Shown: one piece after another, positions 15,322-24,848 of the stretch
Layout of the letters: every line of letters begins with the position of its first letter
Numbering within the stretch: the stretch's first letter is position 1
Assembly: GCA_037383845.1 (NCBI GenBank)
Contig: JARRON010000015.1
Coordinates: 1 to 62,669, forward strand
Direction: 5' to 3'
DNA: 62,669 nucleotides
DNA from: JARRON01 sp037383845
GTDB taxonomy: Bacteria; Pseudomonadota; Gammaproteobacteria; Steroidobacterales; XN24
Position numbers and translations under genes: made by a program
The notes under the pieces: generated by a model
What the model was told of the DNA's origin: nothing
Database searches by the model: none
Seen by the model: the letters and a program-made list of their open reading frames with translations, nothing else

Positions 15322-16059
15322 ATGATCCGCAAGGTTCCGAAACGCATACTTCTGAAACTCAGCGGCGAGGCCCTGATGGGGGATGAAGGCTACGGCATCG
15401 ACCCGGAGTTCCTGCAGCGGATCGCGTCAGAACTCAGGGATGTCCGCGAGCTCGGGATCCAGGTGGCCGTGGTCGTCGGAGGAGGCAATATCTTCCGCGG
15501 AGCCGGCCTGGCGGAGGGTGGTATTGACCGGGCCACCGGTGACCACATGGGCATGCTGGCCACGGTCATGAACTGCCTGGCAATCCAGGACGCGCTGGAG
15601 AAGCTTGGCGTTCACGCGCGGGTCATGTCCGCGATCAAGATCAACGCGGTCTGCGAGGACTACATCCGGCGCAGGGCTATCCGCCACCTGGAGAAAAGCC
15701 GGGTGGTGCTGCTGGCCGCGGGCACGGGCAACCCGTTCTTTACCACCGACACTGCGGCCAGCCTGCGGGCCATCGAGCTCGGCGCGGACATCCTGCTAAA
15801 GGGAACCAAAGTCAGCGGGGTGTACTCGGCGGATCCCAAGCTGCATCCCGACGCCGTGCGCTACGACCGGCTGACCTACGACCAGGTCCTTTCCGAGAAG
15901 CTCGGCGTGATGGACGCGACGGCAGTCGTGATGTGCCGGGACAACGACCTGCCTCTGAAGGTCTTCAACGTGACCAACCGGGGAGACCTTCTGAAGATCA
16001 TCAACGGCGATGACATCGGCACCCTGGTGACCCGGGGAGAGCCGGCGGCCGGAGAATAG
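15322..16059 (+). CDS. pyrH: UMP kinase
   Basis: Phosphorylates UMP to UDP for nucleic acid and cell-wall nucleotide synthesis; a hexameric amino-acid-kinase-fold enzyme. The 245-residue product starts MIRKVPKRILLKLSGEALMG and has VVVGGGNIFRG, DHMGMLATVMN and a typical C-terminal LKVFNVTNRGDLLKI. I prefer the ATG at 15322, which follows a GGGGG ribosome site. The in-frame ATG at 15295 lies directly against the tsf terminator and lacks one. It is followed by frr after 16 nt. The promoter that starts pyrH past the terminator is not obvious. Confidence 0.95.
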   Translation: MIRKVPKRILLKLSGEALMGDEGYGIDPEFLQRIASELRDVRELGIQVAVVVGGGNIFRGAGLAEGGIDRATGDHMGMLATVMNCLAIQDALEKLGVHARVMSAIKINAVCEDYIRRRAIRHLEKSRVVLLAAGTGNPFFTTDTAASLRAIELGADILLKGTKVSGVYSADPKLHPDAVRYDRLTYDQVLSEKLGVMDATAVVMCRDNDLPLKVFNVTNRGDLLKIINGDDIGTLVTRGEPAAGE

Positions 16060-16075
16060 ATAGAAGGAGAACGGG

Positions 16076-16633
16076 ATGCTCGAGGACATCAAGAAGGACG
16101 CCAGGGAGCGCATGGGCAAGAGCGTCGAATCCCTGCGCGGCGAACTCAAGAAGCTTCGCACGGGCCGGGCCCATACCAGCCTGCTGGACCACATAACCGT
16201 TGAGTACTACGGCAGCGACGTTCCGCTCAACCAGGTCGCGGGCGTCGGCATCGAGGATTCCCGGACCATCACCGTGACCCCCTGGGAGCGCCAGATGGTG
16301 CCCGTAGTTGAGAAGGCCATCCTGAAGTCGGACCTGGGGCTGACGCCGGCCACTGCCGGCAATGTCATTCGCGTCCCCCTGCCGGCGCTCACGGAAGAAA
16401 GGCGGCGGGACATGGTGAAGGTGGTCCGCCACGAAGGTGAGAACGCCAAGGTGGCGGTGCGTAATATCCGCCGGGATGCCCTGCACCACGTGAAGGAGCT
16501 CCTGAAGGAGAAGGAGATCACCGAGGACGACGACCGCCGGACCCAGGACGAGATCCAGTCCCTCACGGACAAGTTTGTCGAGGAGATCGACGAAGTGGTG
16601 GCCGAGAAGGAGGCCGAGGTCCTCGAGGTCTGA
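16076..16633 (+). CDS. frr: Ribosome recycling factor
   Basis: Works with EF-G to split post-termination ribosomes. The 185 residues match the family, with the three-helix-bundle domain (MLEDIKKDARERMGKSVESL at the start), the RTGRAHTSLLDHI segment and the conserved RKVVRHEGENAKVAVRN-like stretch (MVKVVRHEGENAKVAVRNIR). GAAGGAGA lies a few bases upstream of the ATG. It is co-transcribed with pyrH, the usual order. Confidence 0.97.
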   Translation: MLEDIKKDARERMGKSVESLRGELKKLRTGRAHTSLLDHITVEYYGSDVPLNQVAGVGIEDSRTITVTPWERQMVPVVEKAILKSDLGLTPATAGNVIRVPLPALTEERRRDMVKVVRHEGENAKVAVRNIRRDALHHVKELLKEKEITEDDDRRTQDEIQSLTDKFVEEIDEVVAEKEAEVLEV

Positions 16634-16656
16634 CCGGGCCGAGTCCGGCACCCCCA

Positions 16657-17397
16657 GTGACTGAATCCGCCCTTCCCCGACACGTGGCCGTCATCATGGA
16701 CGGGAATGGCCGCTGGGCCCGCCGCCGGGCGCTCCCGCGGCAGGCGGGGCATCGTGCTGGCGTCCGTGCGGCCCGCAGGATCGTTGAGCTCTGCGGCGGC
16801 CGGGGCATCGCGGCGCTGACCCTGTTCGCCTTCTCCAGTGAGAACTGGCAGCGGCCCAAGCGGGAGGTGGGAGCGCTGATGCGGCTTTTCGTTGAGGCCC
16901 TGGACCGGGAGATCGCCGAGCTGGACGCCAACGACGTGCGAGTGAAATTCATCGGTGACCGGGAGGGCCTGGGCCCGGAACTGCGGTCCCGGATGCGCAC
17001 CGCCGAGGATCGCACCGCAAAGAACACCGGGCTGACGCTGCTGATTGCCGTCGGCTACGGGGGCCGCTGGGACATCACCCGGGCCGCGCGGAGTCTCGCT
17101 CGCGAGGCAGCCAGCGGGGGGCTCGACCCGGAGTCCGTCAACGAGGAAGTCCTGGCGGAGCGGCTTTCCACCGCCGGCGTGCCGGAGCCCGATCTCCTGA
17201 TCCGCACCGGCGGCAACCATCGCATCAGCAATTTCCTGCTCTGGCAGCTGGCCTACACGGAGTGCTACTTCAGCGATACCCTCTGGCCGGACTTCGACGA
17301 AGCGGATTTCGACCGGGCGCTGGAACAGTACAGCGCGACGGAACGGCGTTTCGGCAAGACCTCGGAGCAACTCGACGAGGACGGTGGAGCATGCTGA
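16657..17397 (+). CDS. uppS: Undecaprenyl diphosphate synthase
   Basis: A cis-prenyltransferase that builds C55 undecaprenyl diphosphate, the lipid carrier for peptidoglycan and O-antigen, from isopentenyl and farnesyl diphosphates. The 246 residues carry the P-loop-like HVAVIMDGNGRWARRR with catalytic D15, the FAFSSENWQRP segment and the C-terminal DLLIRTGGNHRISNFLLWQ. It starts at GTG 16657, 23 nt after frr, and overlaps cdsA by 7 nt. Its IPP substrate pathway is represented nearby by dxr, ispD and ispF. Confidence 0.96.
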   Translation: MTESALPRHVAVIMDGNGRWARRRALPRQAGHRAGVRAARRIVELCGGRGIAALTLFAFSSENWQRPKREVGALMRLFVEALDREIAELDANDVRVKFIGDREGLGPELRSRMRTAEDRTAKNTGLTLLIAVGYGGRWDITRAARSLAREAASGGLDPESVNEEVLAERLSTAGVPEPDLLIRTGGNHRISNFLLWQLAYTECYFSDTLWPDFDEADFDRALEQYSATERRFGKTSEQLDEDGGAC

Positions 17398-18191
17398 AGC
17401 AACGAGTGCTCACGGCGCTGCTGCTTGCGGCGGCTCTGCTGACGGTCCTGTTCATGCTGCCGGAAGACGTGGGCGTGATCCTGTTCGGGATTCTGATGCT
17501 CATCGGGGCCTGGGAATGGTCCGCACTCGCCGGGCTCCGGGAGCCCGTGGCCCGCGCGGCCTATACGTTCGCGCTGGCCCTGCTCATCGGTTTCCTGGCC
17601 TGGTGGGTGCCCACCGGCGACATGCCCCAGCCGCTGCTGTGGCTGCAGCTTGGACTGTGGATCGGTGGCGGACTTTTGCTGACCCGGTTTCCCGTGCCCA
17701 TTCCCGGCATCTTGTCGGCACCGGCCGGTCTCGCGGTGCTGGCGCTGGCCTGGCTTGCCCTGTCTTTCATCCTCAAGACGGACGCTCTCGGTCCTGCCTG
17801 GCTGCTGTTCATTTTCCTGCTGGTGGCCTGCGCGGACGTGGGCGCGTATTTCGCGGGCAGGACGCTGGGCCGGGTGAAGCTCGCGCCCAGGATCAGCCCG
17901 GGCAAGACCTGGGAAGGCCTCGTGGGGGGGCTCGTTGCCGTGGCCCTGGCCTGCCTGGTCGCCGCCTGGTGGTTCGGGGTCCCTTCAGCGCCGCTCGTTT
18001 TCCTGGGCCTGGCCGCCGCAGGTCTCTCCGTCGTTGGTGACCTGTCAGTCAGCATGCTCAAGCGCAACCGGGGGCTGAAGGACAGCGGCAGTATCTTCCC
18101 GGGGCATGGCGGTGTCCTGGATCGCGTGGACAGTCTCCTGGCGGCCCTGCCTGTCCTGGTGATGGGCCTGAAATGGCTGGTGGTGCCGTGA
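17391..18191 (+). CDS. cdsA: Phosphatidate cytidylyltransferase
   Basis: A multi-pass inner-membrane enzyme making CDP-diacylglycerol from phosphatidate and CTP, the branch point for all phospholipids. The 266 residues comprise about eight hydrophobic segments, the conserved LVACADVGAYFAGRTLGRVKLAPRISPGKTWEG region and the C-terminal signature SMLKRNRGLKDSGSIFPGHGGVLDRVDSL. The ATG at 17391 with GGTGGAG upstream lies inside the end of uppS; the open frame extends further upstream but without membrane character. It is coupled to dxr by a GTGA overlap. Confidence 0.95.
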   Translation: MLKQRVLTALLLAAALLTVLFMLPEDVGVILFGILMLIGAWEWSALAGLREPVARAAYTFALALLIGFLAWWVPTGDMPQPLLWLQLGLWIGGGLLLTRFPVPIPGILSAPAGLAVLALAWLALSFILKTDALGPAWLLFIFLLVACADVGAYFAGRTLGRVKLAPRISPGKTWEGLVGGLVAVALACLVAAWWFGVPSAPLVFLGLAAAGLSVVGDLSVSMLKRNRGLKDSGSIFPGHGGVLDRVDSLLAALPVLVMGLKWLVVP

Positions 18192-19369
18192 AGGCACTGA
18201 CGGTCCTCGGCGCCACGGGCAGCGTGGGCGTCAGCACGCTGGACGTGGTGGCCCGCAATCCCGGCCTGTTCCGCGTCGTTGCCCTGACCGGCAATCGGAA
18301 CGTGGAACGGCTGGCCGCCCAGTGTCGTCGCTTCCGGCCGGAACTGGCCGTCGTGGCTGACCGCGGCGCGGCGGAGCGGCTGGCCGCGGCGCTGGCCTCT
18401 GACGGGCTTCCGACGCGGATCGCCGCCGGCCCTGAAGCCCTGGAGGAAGCCGCCGCCCATCCGGAGGCGGATGCGGTGATGGCCGCCATCGTCGGTGCCG
18501 CAGGTTTGCTGCCGACCCTGTCGGCGGCCCGGGCGGGCAAGCAGGTGCTGCTGGCCAACAAGGAAGCGGTAGTGATGGCGGGGGGGCTGCTGATGGAGGC
18601 CCTGGCAGCGTCCGGCGGCGTGCTTCTGCCCATCGACAGCGAGCACAACGCCCTCTTCCAGTGCCTGCCGCCGGACCAGGCCCGGGACGTCGCTTCCGCC
18701 GGCGTGGAGCAGCTGATTCTGACTGCCTCCGGCGGACCCTTCCTGGACACGCCCCTGGCGGCGCTGGAGGAAGCCACGCCTGAGATGGCCTGTCGTCACC
18801 CCAACTGGGAAATGGGCCGGAAAATCTCCGTGGATTCGGCGACCATGATGAACAAGGGCCTGGAGATCATCGAGGCCTGCCGGCTGTTCGGGGTCGGGCC
18901 GGACCGCGTAAAGGTCGTGGTCCATCCCGCCAGTATCGTTCACTCCCTGGTCCAGTACCGGGACGGCTCGGTGCTGGCCCAGCTGGGTCATCCGGACATG
19001 CGCACGCCCATCGCCCATGCTCTCGGCTGGCCGGAGCGGATCGCCTCGGGCGTCCCCGCCCTGGACCTGGCGGCGCTGGGGACGCTGGAATTCCGGGCCC
19101 CGGCGCCGGAGCGATTCCCGTGCCTGGGTCTGGCCATGGAGGCCGCCCGCGGCGGTCCGGGCGCTGCGGTGAGCCTGAATGCCGCCAACGAGGTGGCCGT
19201 GGCGGCGTTCCTCGATGGCCGCATCCGGTTCACCGCCATCCCTCGGGTCATCGCCGCGGTTCTGGCAAAATACGCCGATTCCCGACCCGGGGACCTGGAA
19301 GGCATACTGGCCCTCGACGCCGATGCCCGTGCCGCGGCCGGGGAGAAAACCGCGGCTCTGGCCCTCTAA
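18188..19369 (+). CDS. dxr: 1-deoxy-D-xylulose 5-phosphate reductoisomerase
   Basis: Converts DXP to 2-C-methyl-D-erythritol 4-phosphate with NADPH, the committed MEP-pathway step to isoprenoids. The 393 residues show the NADPH motif LTVLGATGSVGVSTLD, LLANKEAVVMAGG, the metal region PIDSEHNALFQCLP and the flexible loop HPNWEMGRKISVDSATMMNKGLE. I choose GTG at 18188 because it overlaps the cdsA stop by 4 nt and yields MKALTVLG, matching E. coli MKQLTILG; an in-frame ATG at 18173 is possible. Later MEP genes ispD and ispF lie about 19 kb downstream. Confidence 0.95.
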   Translation: MKALTVLGATGSVGVSTLDVVARNPGLFRVVALTGNRNVERLAAQCRRFRPELAVVADRGAAERLAAALASDGLPTRIAAGPEALEEAAAHPEADAVMAAIVGAAGLLPTLSAARAGKQVLLANKEAVVMAGGLLMEALAASGGVLLPIDSEHNALFQCLPPDQARDVASAGVEQLILTASGGPFLDTPLAALEEATPEMACRHPNWEMGRKISVDSATMMNKGLEIIEACRLFGVGPDRVKVVVHPASIVHSLVQYRDGSVLAQLGHPDMRTPIAHALGWPERIASGVPALDLAALGTLEFRAPAPERFPCLGLAMEAARGGPGAAVSLNAANEVAVAAFLDGRIRFTAIPRVIAAVLAKYADSRPGDLEGILALDADARAAAGEKTAALAL

Positions 19370-19445
19370 GGACCACGGGACCGGTCAAGCACACCGACGA
19401 CGCACCGCGGGCAGGGCCCGGGCGTGGTCGCGCAACGAGACAGCG

Positions 19446-20810
19446 ATGGAAGGTTTTTTCACATCAGTACTGGCATTCGTGGTGGCCATCAGCATTCTCG
19501 TGGCGGTCCACGAGTATGGCCACTTCTGGGTCGCCCGGCGGCTGGGAATCAAGGTGCTGCGGTTCTCCATCGGCTTCGGCAAGCCCTTCTGGAGCCGGCA
19601 GGGGGCGGACGGGACCGAGTACTGTCTGGCGGCCATCCCCCTGGGGGGCTACGTGAAGCTGCTGGACGAACGGGACTGCGACGTGCGTCCGGAGGAGGTC
19701 CACCTCGCCTTCAACCGGCAGTCGCCCATGCGGCGGATCGCCGTCCTGCTCGCCGGGCCTGCCTTCAACTTCCTGTTCGCCGTCGTCGCCTACTGGGTCA
19801 TGTTCGTCGGCGGCGTGCCGGCCATGAAACCGCTTGTCGGCGAGGTGTCCCCCGGCTCGCCCGCGGCCGAGGCAGGCATCCGCAGCGGCGACGTGATTAC
19901 GGAGGTCGACGGCCACCGGACCGAGACCATGACAGACGCCCAGCTGGCCATCCTGGACGGCATCGTGGGCGACGGACGGGTGAGCCTGCAGATCCGGGGT
20001 GCGGACGGCAGCCTGCGGGCCGCGCGCCTGGAAGTCGCGGGGGAAACCCGGGGCCTCACGGAGCCCGGTGCGCTGTTTCCCGGCCTGGGGCTGTCGGCCT
20101 GGCGCCCGGAGATCCCGCCGGTCATCGGCGAGCTTTCCGCCGACGGCAGCGCGGCGGCCTCCGGGCTCCAGACGGGCGACCGGGTGGTCGCCGCCGCGGG
20201 CGAGGCCGTGAATGACTGGTCCGACTGGGTGGACTTCATCCGGGCGCGTCCCGGCGAGACCGTCGAGCTCGTGGTCGAGCGGGACGGCAGCCGCCAGCGC
20301 CTGGCGCTGGCCATCGGGGAGGCACAGGAAGAGGGCGTGGTCATTGGCAGGATCGGCGCTGCGCCGCAGCTGGATTCCGACCTCTGGGCGCCGCTTCGCA
20401 CCGAACAGCGCTACGGTCCTCTCGAGGCGTTCCCCCGTGCCGCCGAGCAGACCTGGCGAATGTCGGCGGTGACCCTGTCGCTGCTGGGCCGGATGGTCGT
20501 CGGCGACGTGTCGCTGAAGAACCTCAGCGGGCCCCTGACCATCGCCGAGGGCGCGGGCGCCACTGCAAGCGCCGGGGCGACGTTTTTTATCAGCTTCCTG
20601 GCGCTGGTGAGCCTGAGCCTGGGCATCATCAACCTGATGCCGATTCCCCTGCTGGACGGCGGGCAGATCGTTTACCAGGTCGCGGAGATGGTAAAAGGCA
20701 GCCCGGTCTCCGAACGGGCGCAGCTGGTGGGCCAGCAGGTCGGTATCCTGATGCTGCTGGTCATCATGGGCTTCGCGTTCTACAACGACATCGTGCGGCT
20801 GGCTGGCTGA
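19446..20810 (+). CDS. rseP: RIP zinc protease RseP
   Basis: A site-2-type intramembrane protease that cleaves anti-sigma factor RseA after DegS, releasing sigma-E, and clears leftover signal peptides. The 454 residues include the active-site motif H22-E-Y-G-H26 in the first membrane segment, two PDZ domains (about 110-200 and 205-285), and the second catalytic Asp, D404, in PIPLLDGGQ. ATG 19446 begins MEGFFTSVLAFVVAISILVAVHEYGH, with a weak ribosome site 76 nt after dxr. Its presumed substrate RseA is encoded at 58427. Confidence 0.96.
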   Translation: MEGFFTSVLAFVVAISILVAVHEYGHFWVARRLGIKVLRFSIGFGKPFWSRQGADGTEYCLAAIPLGGYVKLLDERDCDVRPEEVHLAFNRQSPMRRIAVLLAGPAFNFLFAVVAYWVMFVGGVPAMKPLVGEVSPGSPAAEAGIRSGDVITEVDGHRTETMTDAQLAILDGIVGDGRVSLQIRGADGSLRAARLEVAGETRGLTEPGALFPGLGLSAWRPEIPPVIGELSADGSAAASGLQTGDRVVAAAGEAVNDWSDWVDFIRARPGETVELVVERDGSRQRLALAIGEAQEEGVVIGRIGAAPQLDSDLWAPLRTEQRYGPLEAFPRAAEQTWRMSAVTLSLLGRMVVGDVSLKNLSGPLTIAEGAGATASAGATFFISFLALVSLSLGIINLMPIPLLDGGQIVYQVAEMVKGSPVSERAQLVGQQVGILMLLVIMGFAFYNDIVRLAG

Positions 20811-20812
20811 GC

Positions 20813-23191
20813 GTGCTGGCAGGCCTGTCTCCCCTCCGGTTAAGCCTCGCCGCGGCCCTGCTGCTGCTGTCAGGGGCTGTCCACGCCATGGAGCCGTTCG
20901 TCGTGCGGGATATGCGCGTCGAAGGACTGGCGCGTATCTCCGAGGGCACGGTGTTCAACTACCTGCCCGTAAGCCTCGGAGACCGCCTGGATGCCCAGCG
21001 GGTGCAGGAAGGCATCCGCGCCGTTTACGCCACCGGCCTGTTCCGGGACGTGGAGTTCAGGCGGGAGGGCAATACCCTGGTGATTTCGGTGACGGAGCGG
21101 CCCTCGATCCGGAGCTTCACCATCGAGGGCAACAAGGACATCAAGACCGAAGACCTGGAGGATTCCCTGCGGAACGTGGGCCTGGCCCGGGGCAAGACCT
21201 TCAACCGGTCCGTTCTGGAGGACGTCACACAGTACCTCACGGAGCAGTACTACGGCCGGGGCAAGTACAACGTCCAGGTGGACACCACCGTCACCGAAAA
21301 CCCCGAGGACAACACGGTGGACATTGCCGTGGACATCGCCGAGGGCAAGCGGGCGCGGATCCGGCAGATCAACCTGGTAGGCAACCAGGCCTTCAGCGAC
21401 GAGGAGATCGTCGACGAGTTCGAGTCCCAGACCCCCAACTGGCTGTCGTTCTACAAGCAGGACGACCGCTACGCCCGGGAAACGCTCCTGGGCGACCTGG
21501 AGAAGCTCCAGTCCTTCTACATGGACCGGGGCTACGCCGCCTTCGAGGTGGAGTCTACCCAGGTGGCCATCTCGCCGGACAAGCAGAACATCTACATCAC
21601 CGTGAACGTGGAGGAGGGCGAGCCCTACGTCATCTCGGACATCAAGCTCGCCGGCGACCTGGTGCTGCCGGAAGCCCAGCTCGAGCGGCTCGTGCTCGCC
21701 AAGCCGGGCGAGACTTTCTCCCGCCGGCTGCTCACCCAGAGCGCCGAGCTGATGACCTACCGCCTTGGCGAGGAGGGTTTCGCCTTTGCCCGGGTGGATC
21801 CGGTACCGGACGTCAACCCGGAGACGAATGAGGTAGCCATCACGTTCTACGTGGATCCGGGCAAGCGGGCCTACGTGCGCCGCATCAATTACTACGGGAC
21901 CCAGTCCACGGAGGACGAGGTATTCCGGCGGGAGATGCGCCAGATGGAGGGCGGTTTCCTGTCCAACCGGGCCCTGGAACGGTCCGAGCAGCGGATCCGC
22001 CGGCTTCCCTTCGTCGAGGAAGTCTCGAGCGAGACGGATCCCGTGCCGGGGACGGACGACCTGGTGGACGTGTCCTACCAGATCAAGGAAGGTCTGCCCG
22101 GGTCATTCGGCGGCGGCGTGGGCTATTCAGGGTCTCAGGGCGTCATCCTCAACGGCAACGTGGTGCACACGAACTTCCTGGGGCGGGGCAATCGGGTGGA
22201 AGCCGACATCAGCACCGGCCGCTACGCCACGGTCTACCGTTTCCTGCATACGGATCCGTACGTGACCATGGACGGCGTCTCCCGTACCGTGTCGGCGGCC
22301 TACCGGGACATCACCCAGTACACCTCCGGGGCGTCCGACTTCAGTACCAAGACGCTCACTCTGGGCCTGGAGTACAGCTATCCCATCACCGAGTACACGC
22401 GGATCCGGTACGGGTTCTCGGCGCAACGCTCCGATCTTCTCACCGACTCGTCCAGCCCGCTGCAGTCTCAGCGGTGGGTGCGGCTGAACGGCGATTCGAC
22501 CACCACTGAGCTGCGGCCGGGTGTCTTCGCGTACCAGACCAAGTTCACCAGCTACGAGCTGGTGCTGGGCTGGAGCTACGACAGCCGCAACCGTTTCCTG
22601 TTCGCCGACCGTGGCACCCGCAGCCGGGTCTCGCTGAACTACGCCCTGCCGTTCGGCGACGTGGAGTACTACACGCTGCGCCTGGACTACCTGCAGTACG
22701 TACCGCTGTTCGGACCGTTGTTCATCGAGTGGAACGCCCGCGCCGATTACGGCGACTCCCTGGGAGACACCACCGAGATCCCGCCCTATGACCGGTTTTT
22801 CGGCGGCGGCCCCACCTCCGTCCGGGGATTCAAGGAAGGCTATCTGGGCCCGAGGGATTCCCAGAACCGGCCCTACGGCGGCAACCTGAGGGTGGCCAGC
22901 CAGGTTGAGCTCATTCTGCCGTCGCCGGAGACCATCGCGGACTCCACCCGTTTCGGTTTGTTCTTCGATGCCGGTAATGTATTCTCGACAGACACGACGC
23001 CTTTCATCGACCAGAACCTTAATCCGGTTAGCTACGATTTCTCCTTCGACGAGTTCAGGTACTCGGTGGGTGCTTCTGTGCAGTGGCTGGCACCCATCGG
23101 GCTGTTCAGGGTCAGCTACGGCATCCCCCTGAACGACAAGCCGGAGGACGACACGGAAGGCTTCCAGTTCACCATCGGGTCAGCGTTCTAG
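20813..23191 (+). CDS. bamA: Outer membrane protein assembly factor BamA
   Basis: The central Omp85 component that inserts beta-barrel proteins into the outer membrane. The 792 residues comprise a signal peptide ending near VHAM, five POTRA domains (about 25-420) and a 16-strand barrel. The barrel has the loop-6 motif FFGGGPTSVRGFKEGYLG and ends in Phe (FTIGSAF), as outer-membrane proteins do. It starts at GTG 20813, 2 nt after rseP, and is followed by its periplasmic partner skp. Members of this block are commonly sigma-E regulated. Confidence 0.97.
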   Translation: MLAGLSPLRLSLAAALLLLSGAVHAMEPFVVRDMRVEGLARISEGTVFNYLPVSLGDRLDAQRVQEGIRAVYATGLFRDVEFRREGNTLVISVTERPSIRSFTIEGNKDIKTEDLEDSLRNVGLARGKTFNRSVLEDVTQYLTEQYYGRGKYNVQVDTTVTENPEDNTVDIAVDIAEGKRARIRQINLVGNQAFSDEEIVDEFESQTPNWLSFYKQDDRYARETLLGDLEKLQSFYMDRGYAAFEVESTQVAISPDKQNIYITVNVEEGEPYVISDIKLAGDLVLPEAQLERLVLAKPGETFSRRLLTQSAELMTYRLGEEGFAFARVDPVPDVNPETNEVAITFYVDPGKRAYVRRINYYGTQSTEDEVFRREMRQMEGGFLSNRALERSEQRIRRLPFVEEVSSETDPVPGTDDLVDVSYQIKEGLPGSFGGGVGYSGSQGVILNGNVVHTNFLGRGNRVEADISTGRYATVYRFLHTDPYVTMDGVSRTVSAAYRDITQYTSGASDFSTKTLTLGLEYSYPITEYTRIRYGFSAQRSDLLTDSSSPLQSQRWVRLNGDSTTTELRPGVFAYQTKFTSYELVLGWSYDSRNRFLFADRGTRSRVSLNYALPFGDVEYYTLRLDYLQYVPLFGPLFIEWNARADYGDSLGDTTEIPPYDRFFGGGPTSVRGFKEGYLGPRDSQNRPYGGNLRVASQVELILPSPETIADSTRFGLFFDAGNVFSTDTTPFIDQNLNPVSYDFSFDEFRYSVGASVQWLAPIGLFRVSYGIPLNDKPEDDTEGFQFTIGSAF

Positions 23192-23231
23192 GCCCGACGC
23201 AGACGACAGTTTCTCGAGGACAAGCGCAAGC

Positions 23232-23759
23232 ATGATTCGAAAAGGGTTTATTGCGGCAGTTCTGCTCGCCGGCCTTGCCGTCGCGCCGGCGGCGGCTTTC
23301 GCCGATACGAAGATCGGGGTCGTGAGCATGGCCCGGCTCCTGGAACAGTCGCCCCAGGCCGTCGAGGTACGTCGCTCCATCCAGGAGGAGTTCGCCCCGA
23401 GGGAGCGGCAGATTCGGGAGAAGCAGGAGGAGCTGCGCAAGCTCCAGGAGCAGCTCAGCCAGGGCGAGGGATTCATGGCCGAGGACGAGCGCCGTCGCGT
23501 GGAGCGGGAATTCCGTGAGGGCCAGAGAGAACTGAGCCGCTCGCAGAACGAGTGGGCCGAGGACCTCAACGTCCGCCAGAACGAGCAGGTCGGCCAGCTC
23601 CAGCGCGTGTTCGTGGAAGAGGTGCGCCGTTACGGCGAGGCCCAGGGCTACGACCTGATCCTGACCGACGGCATCATCCACGTGAGTTCCGGCCTCGACA
23701 TTACTCCCCAGATCCTGGAGGCACTGCAGCGGCGCTACCAGGCCGACCAGGGAGGCTGA
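23232..23759 (+). CDS. skp: Periplasmic chaperone Skp/OmpH
   Basis: A trimeric 'jellyfish' chaperone that holds unfolded outer-membrane proteins on the way to BamA. The 175 residues have a signal peptide (IRKGFIAAVLLAGLAVAPA, cleavage near AAAFA) and a start of the mature protein with DTKIGVVSMARLLEQSPQA, typical of OmpH. A long charged coiled-coil of tentacle helices runs from about residue 50 to 130. The position between bamA and lpxD is highly conserved. Confidence 0.95.
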   Translation: MIRKGFIAAVLLAGLAVAPAAAFADTKIGVVSMARLLEQSPQAVEVRRSIQEEFAPRERQIREKQEELRKLQEQLSQGEGFMAEDERRRVEREFREGQRELSRSQNEWAEDLNVRQNEQVGQLQRVFVEEVRRYGEAQGYDLILTDGIIHVSSGLDITPQILEALQRRYQADQGG

Positions 23760-23768
23760 TGGCCCGCG

Positions 23769-24848
23769 ATGGAGGGGTTCAGCCTCGGTGAACTCGCCGT
23801 TCGCCACGGCCTCCAGCTGCGTGGCAACCCCGATCACCGGGTGACGCGGGTCGGCACCCTGGAGTCCGCCGGCCCGGAGGCCGTCTCCTTTCTTGCCAAT
23901 CCCAGATACCGGCGGCAGCTGACGGAGACCGCGGCAGGGGCCGTGGTCGTCGCGCAGGCGGCGGCCGACGACTGCCCTGTGGCGGCCCTGGTCAGCGACA
24001 ATCCCTACGCTTCCTACGCCCGCATCGCCGCTGACCTATACCCCCAGCCTGCCTTTGAGCCGGGCGTCAGCCCGGCGGCGTCGGTGGACCCGTCCGCCGT
24101 ACTCGGCGAGGGGAGCCGGGTGGAAGCCGGCGCCGTGATCGGCGCGGGGGCGCGCATCGGCGCCGGGAGCCTCGTGGGGCCGGGCTGTGTGGTCGGTCCG
24201 GGGGTGGTGACGGGCACCGGCTGCCGGCTGGTGGCCAACGTCACCCTGTGCCACGACGTCATCCTGGGCGACCGGGTGCTGGTTCATCCGGGCGTGGTGG
24301 TCGGCGCAGACGGCTTCGGCCTGGCCCGGGAACCGGAGGGCTGGATCAAGGTCCCCCAGGTGGGCAGCGTCCGGATCGGCAGCGACGTGGAGATAGGCGC
24401 CAACACTACCATCGACCGCGGCGCCATCGAGGACACGGTGATCGGCGACGGCGTCAAGCTGGACAACCAGATCCAGGTGGCGCACAACGTGCGGATCGGC
24501 GAGCACACGGTGGTGGCCGGCTGCGTGGGCATCTCCGGCAGCACCGTCATCGGCGCCCGCTGCATGATCGGCGGCGCCGTCGGCATCGCCGGCCACCTGG
24601 AGATCGCCGACGACACGGTGGTGACCGGCATGACCCTGGTCAGTCACAGCATCCGCCAGCCCGGCGTATATTCCGGCGCGCTGCCCGTGGACGAGGCGCG
24701 GCGCTGGCGGCGCAACAGCGCCCGGTTCCGCCAGCTGGATTCCATCGCTGCCCGCCTCAAGGGCCTCGAGCGCCGCCTTGACGTCGCCGCCGGCGGCGAC
24801 GCCGGTTCCGGGGACGCATCCAGATCGACGGAGGAAGACAATGGCTGA
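23769..24848 (+). CDS. lpxD: UDP-3-O-(3-hydroxyacyl)glucosamine N-acyltransferase
   Basis: Adds the second acyl chain to UDP-3-O-acylglucosamine in lipid A synthesis. The 359 residues show an N-terminal uridine-binding domain, then hexapeptide-repeat beta-helix and a C-terminal helix. The catalytic His in NQIQVAHNVRIG falls at residue 239, the same number as in E. coli. The gene begins 9 nt after skp and overlaps fabZ by 8 nt, the standard lpxD-fabZ-lpxA-lpxB arrangement. Confidence 0.97.
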   Translation: MEGFSLGELAVRHGLQLRGNPDHRVTRVGTLESAGPEAVSFLANPRYRRQLTETAAGAVVVAQAAADDCPVAALVSDNPYASYARIAADLYPQPAFEPGVSPAASVDPSAVLGEGSRVEAGAVIGAGARIGAGSLVGPGCVVGPGVVTGTGCRLVANVTLCHDVILGDRVLVHPGVVVGADGFGLAREPEGWIKVPQVGSVRIGSDVEIGANTTIDRGAIEDTVIGDGVKLDNQIQVAHNVRIGEHTVVAGCVGISGSTVIGARCMIGGAVGIAGHLEIADDTVVTGMTLVSHSIRQPGVYSGALPVDEARRWRRNSARFRQLDSIAARLKGLERRLDVAAGGDAGSGDASRSTEEDNG

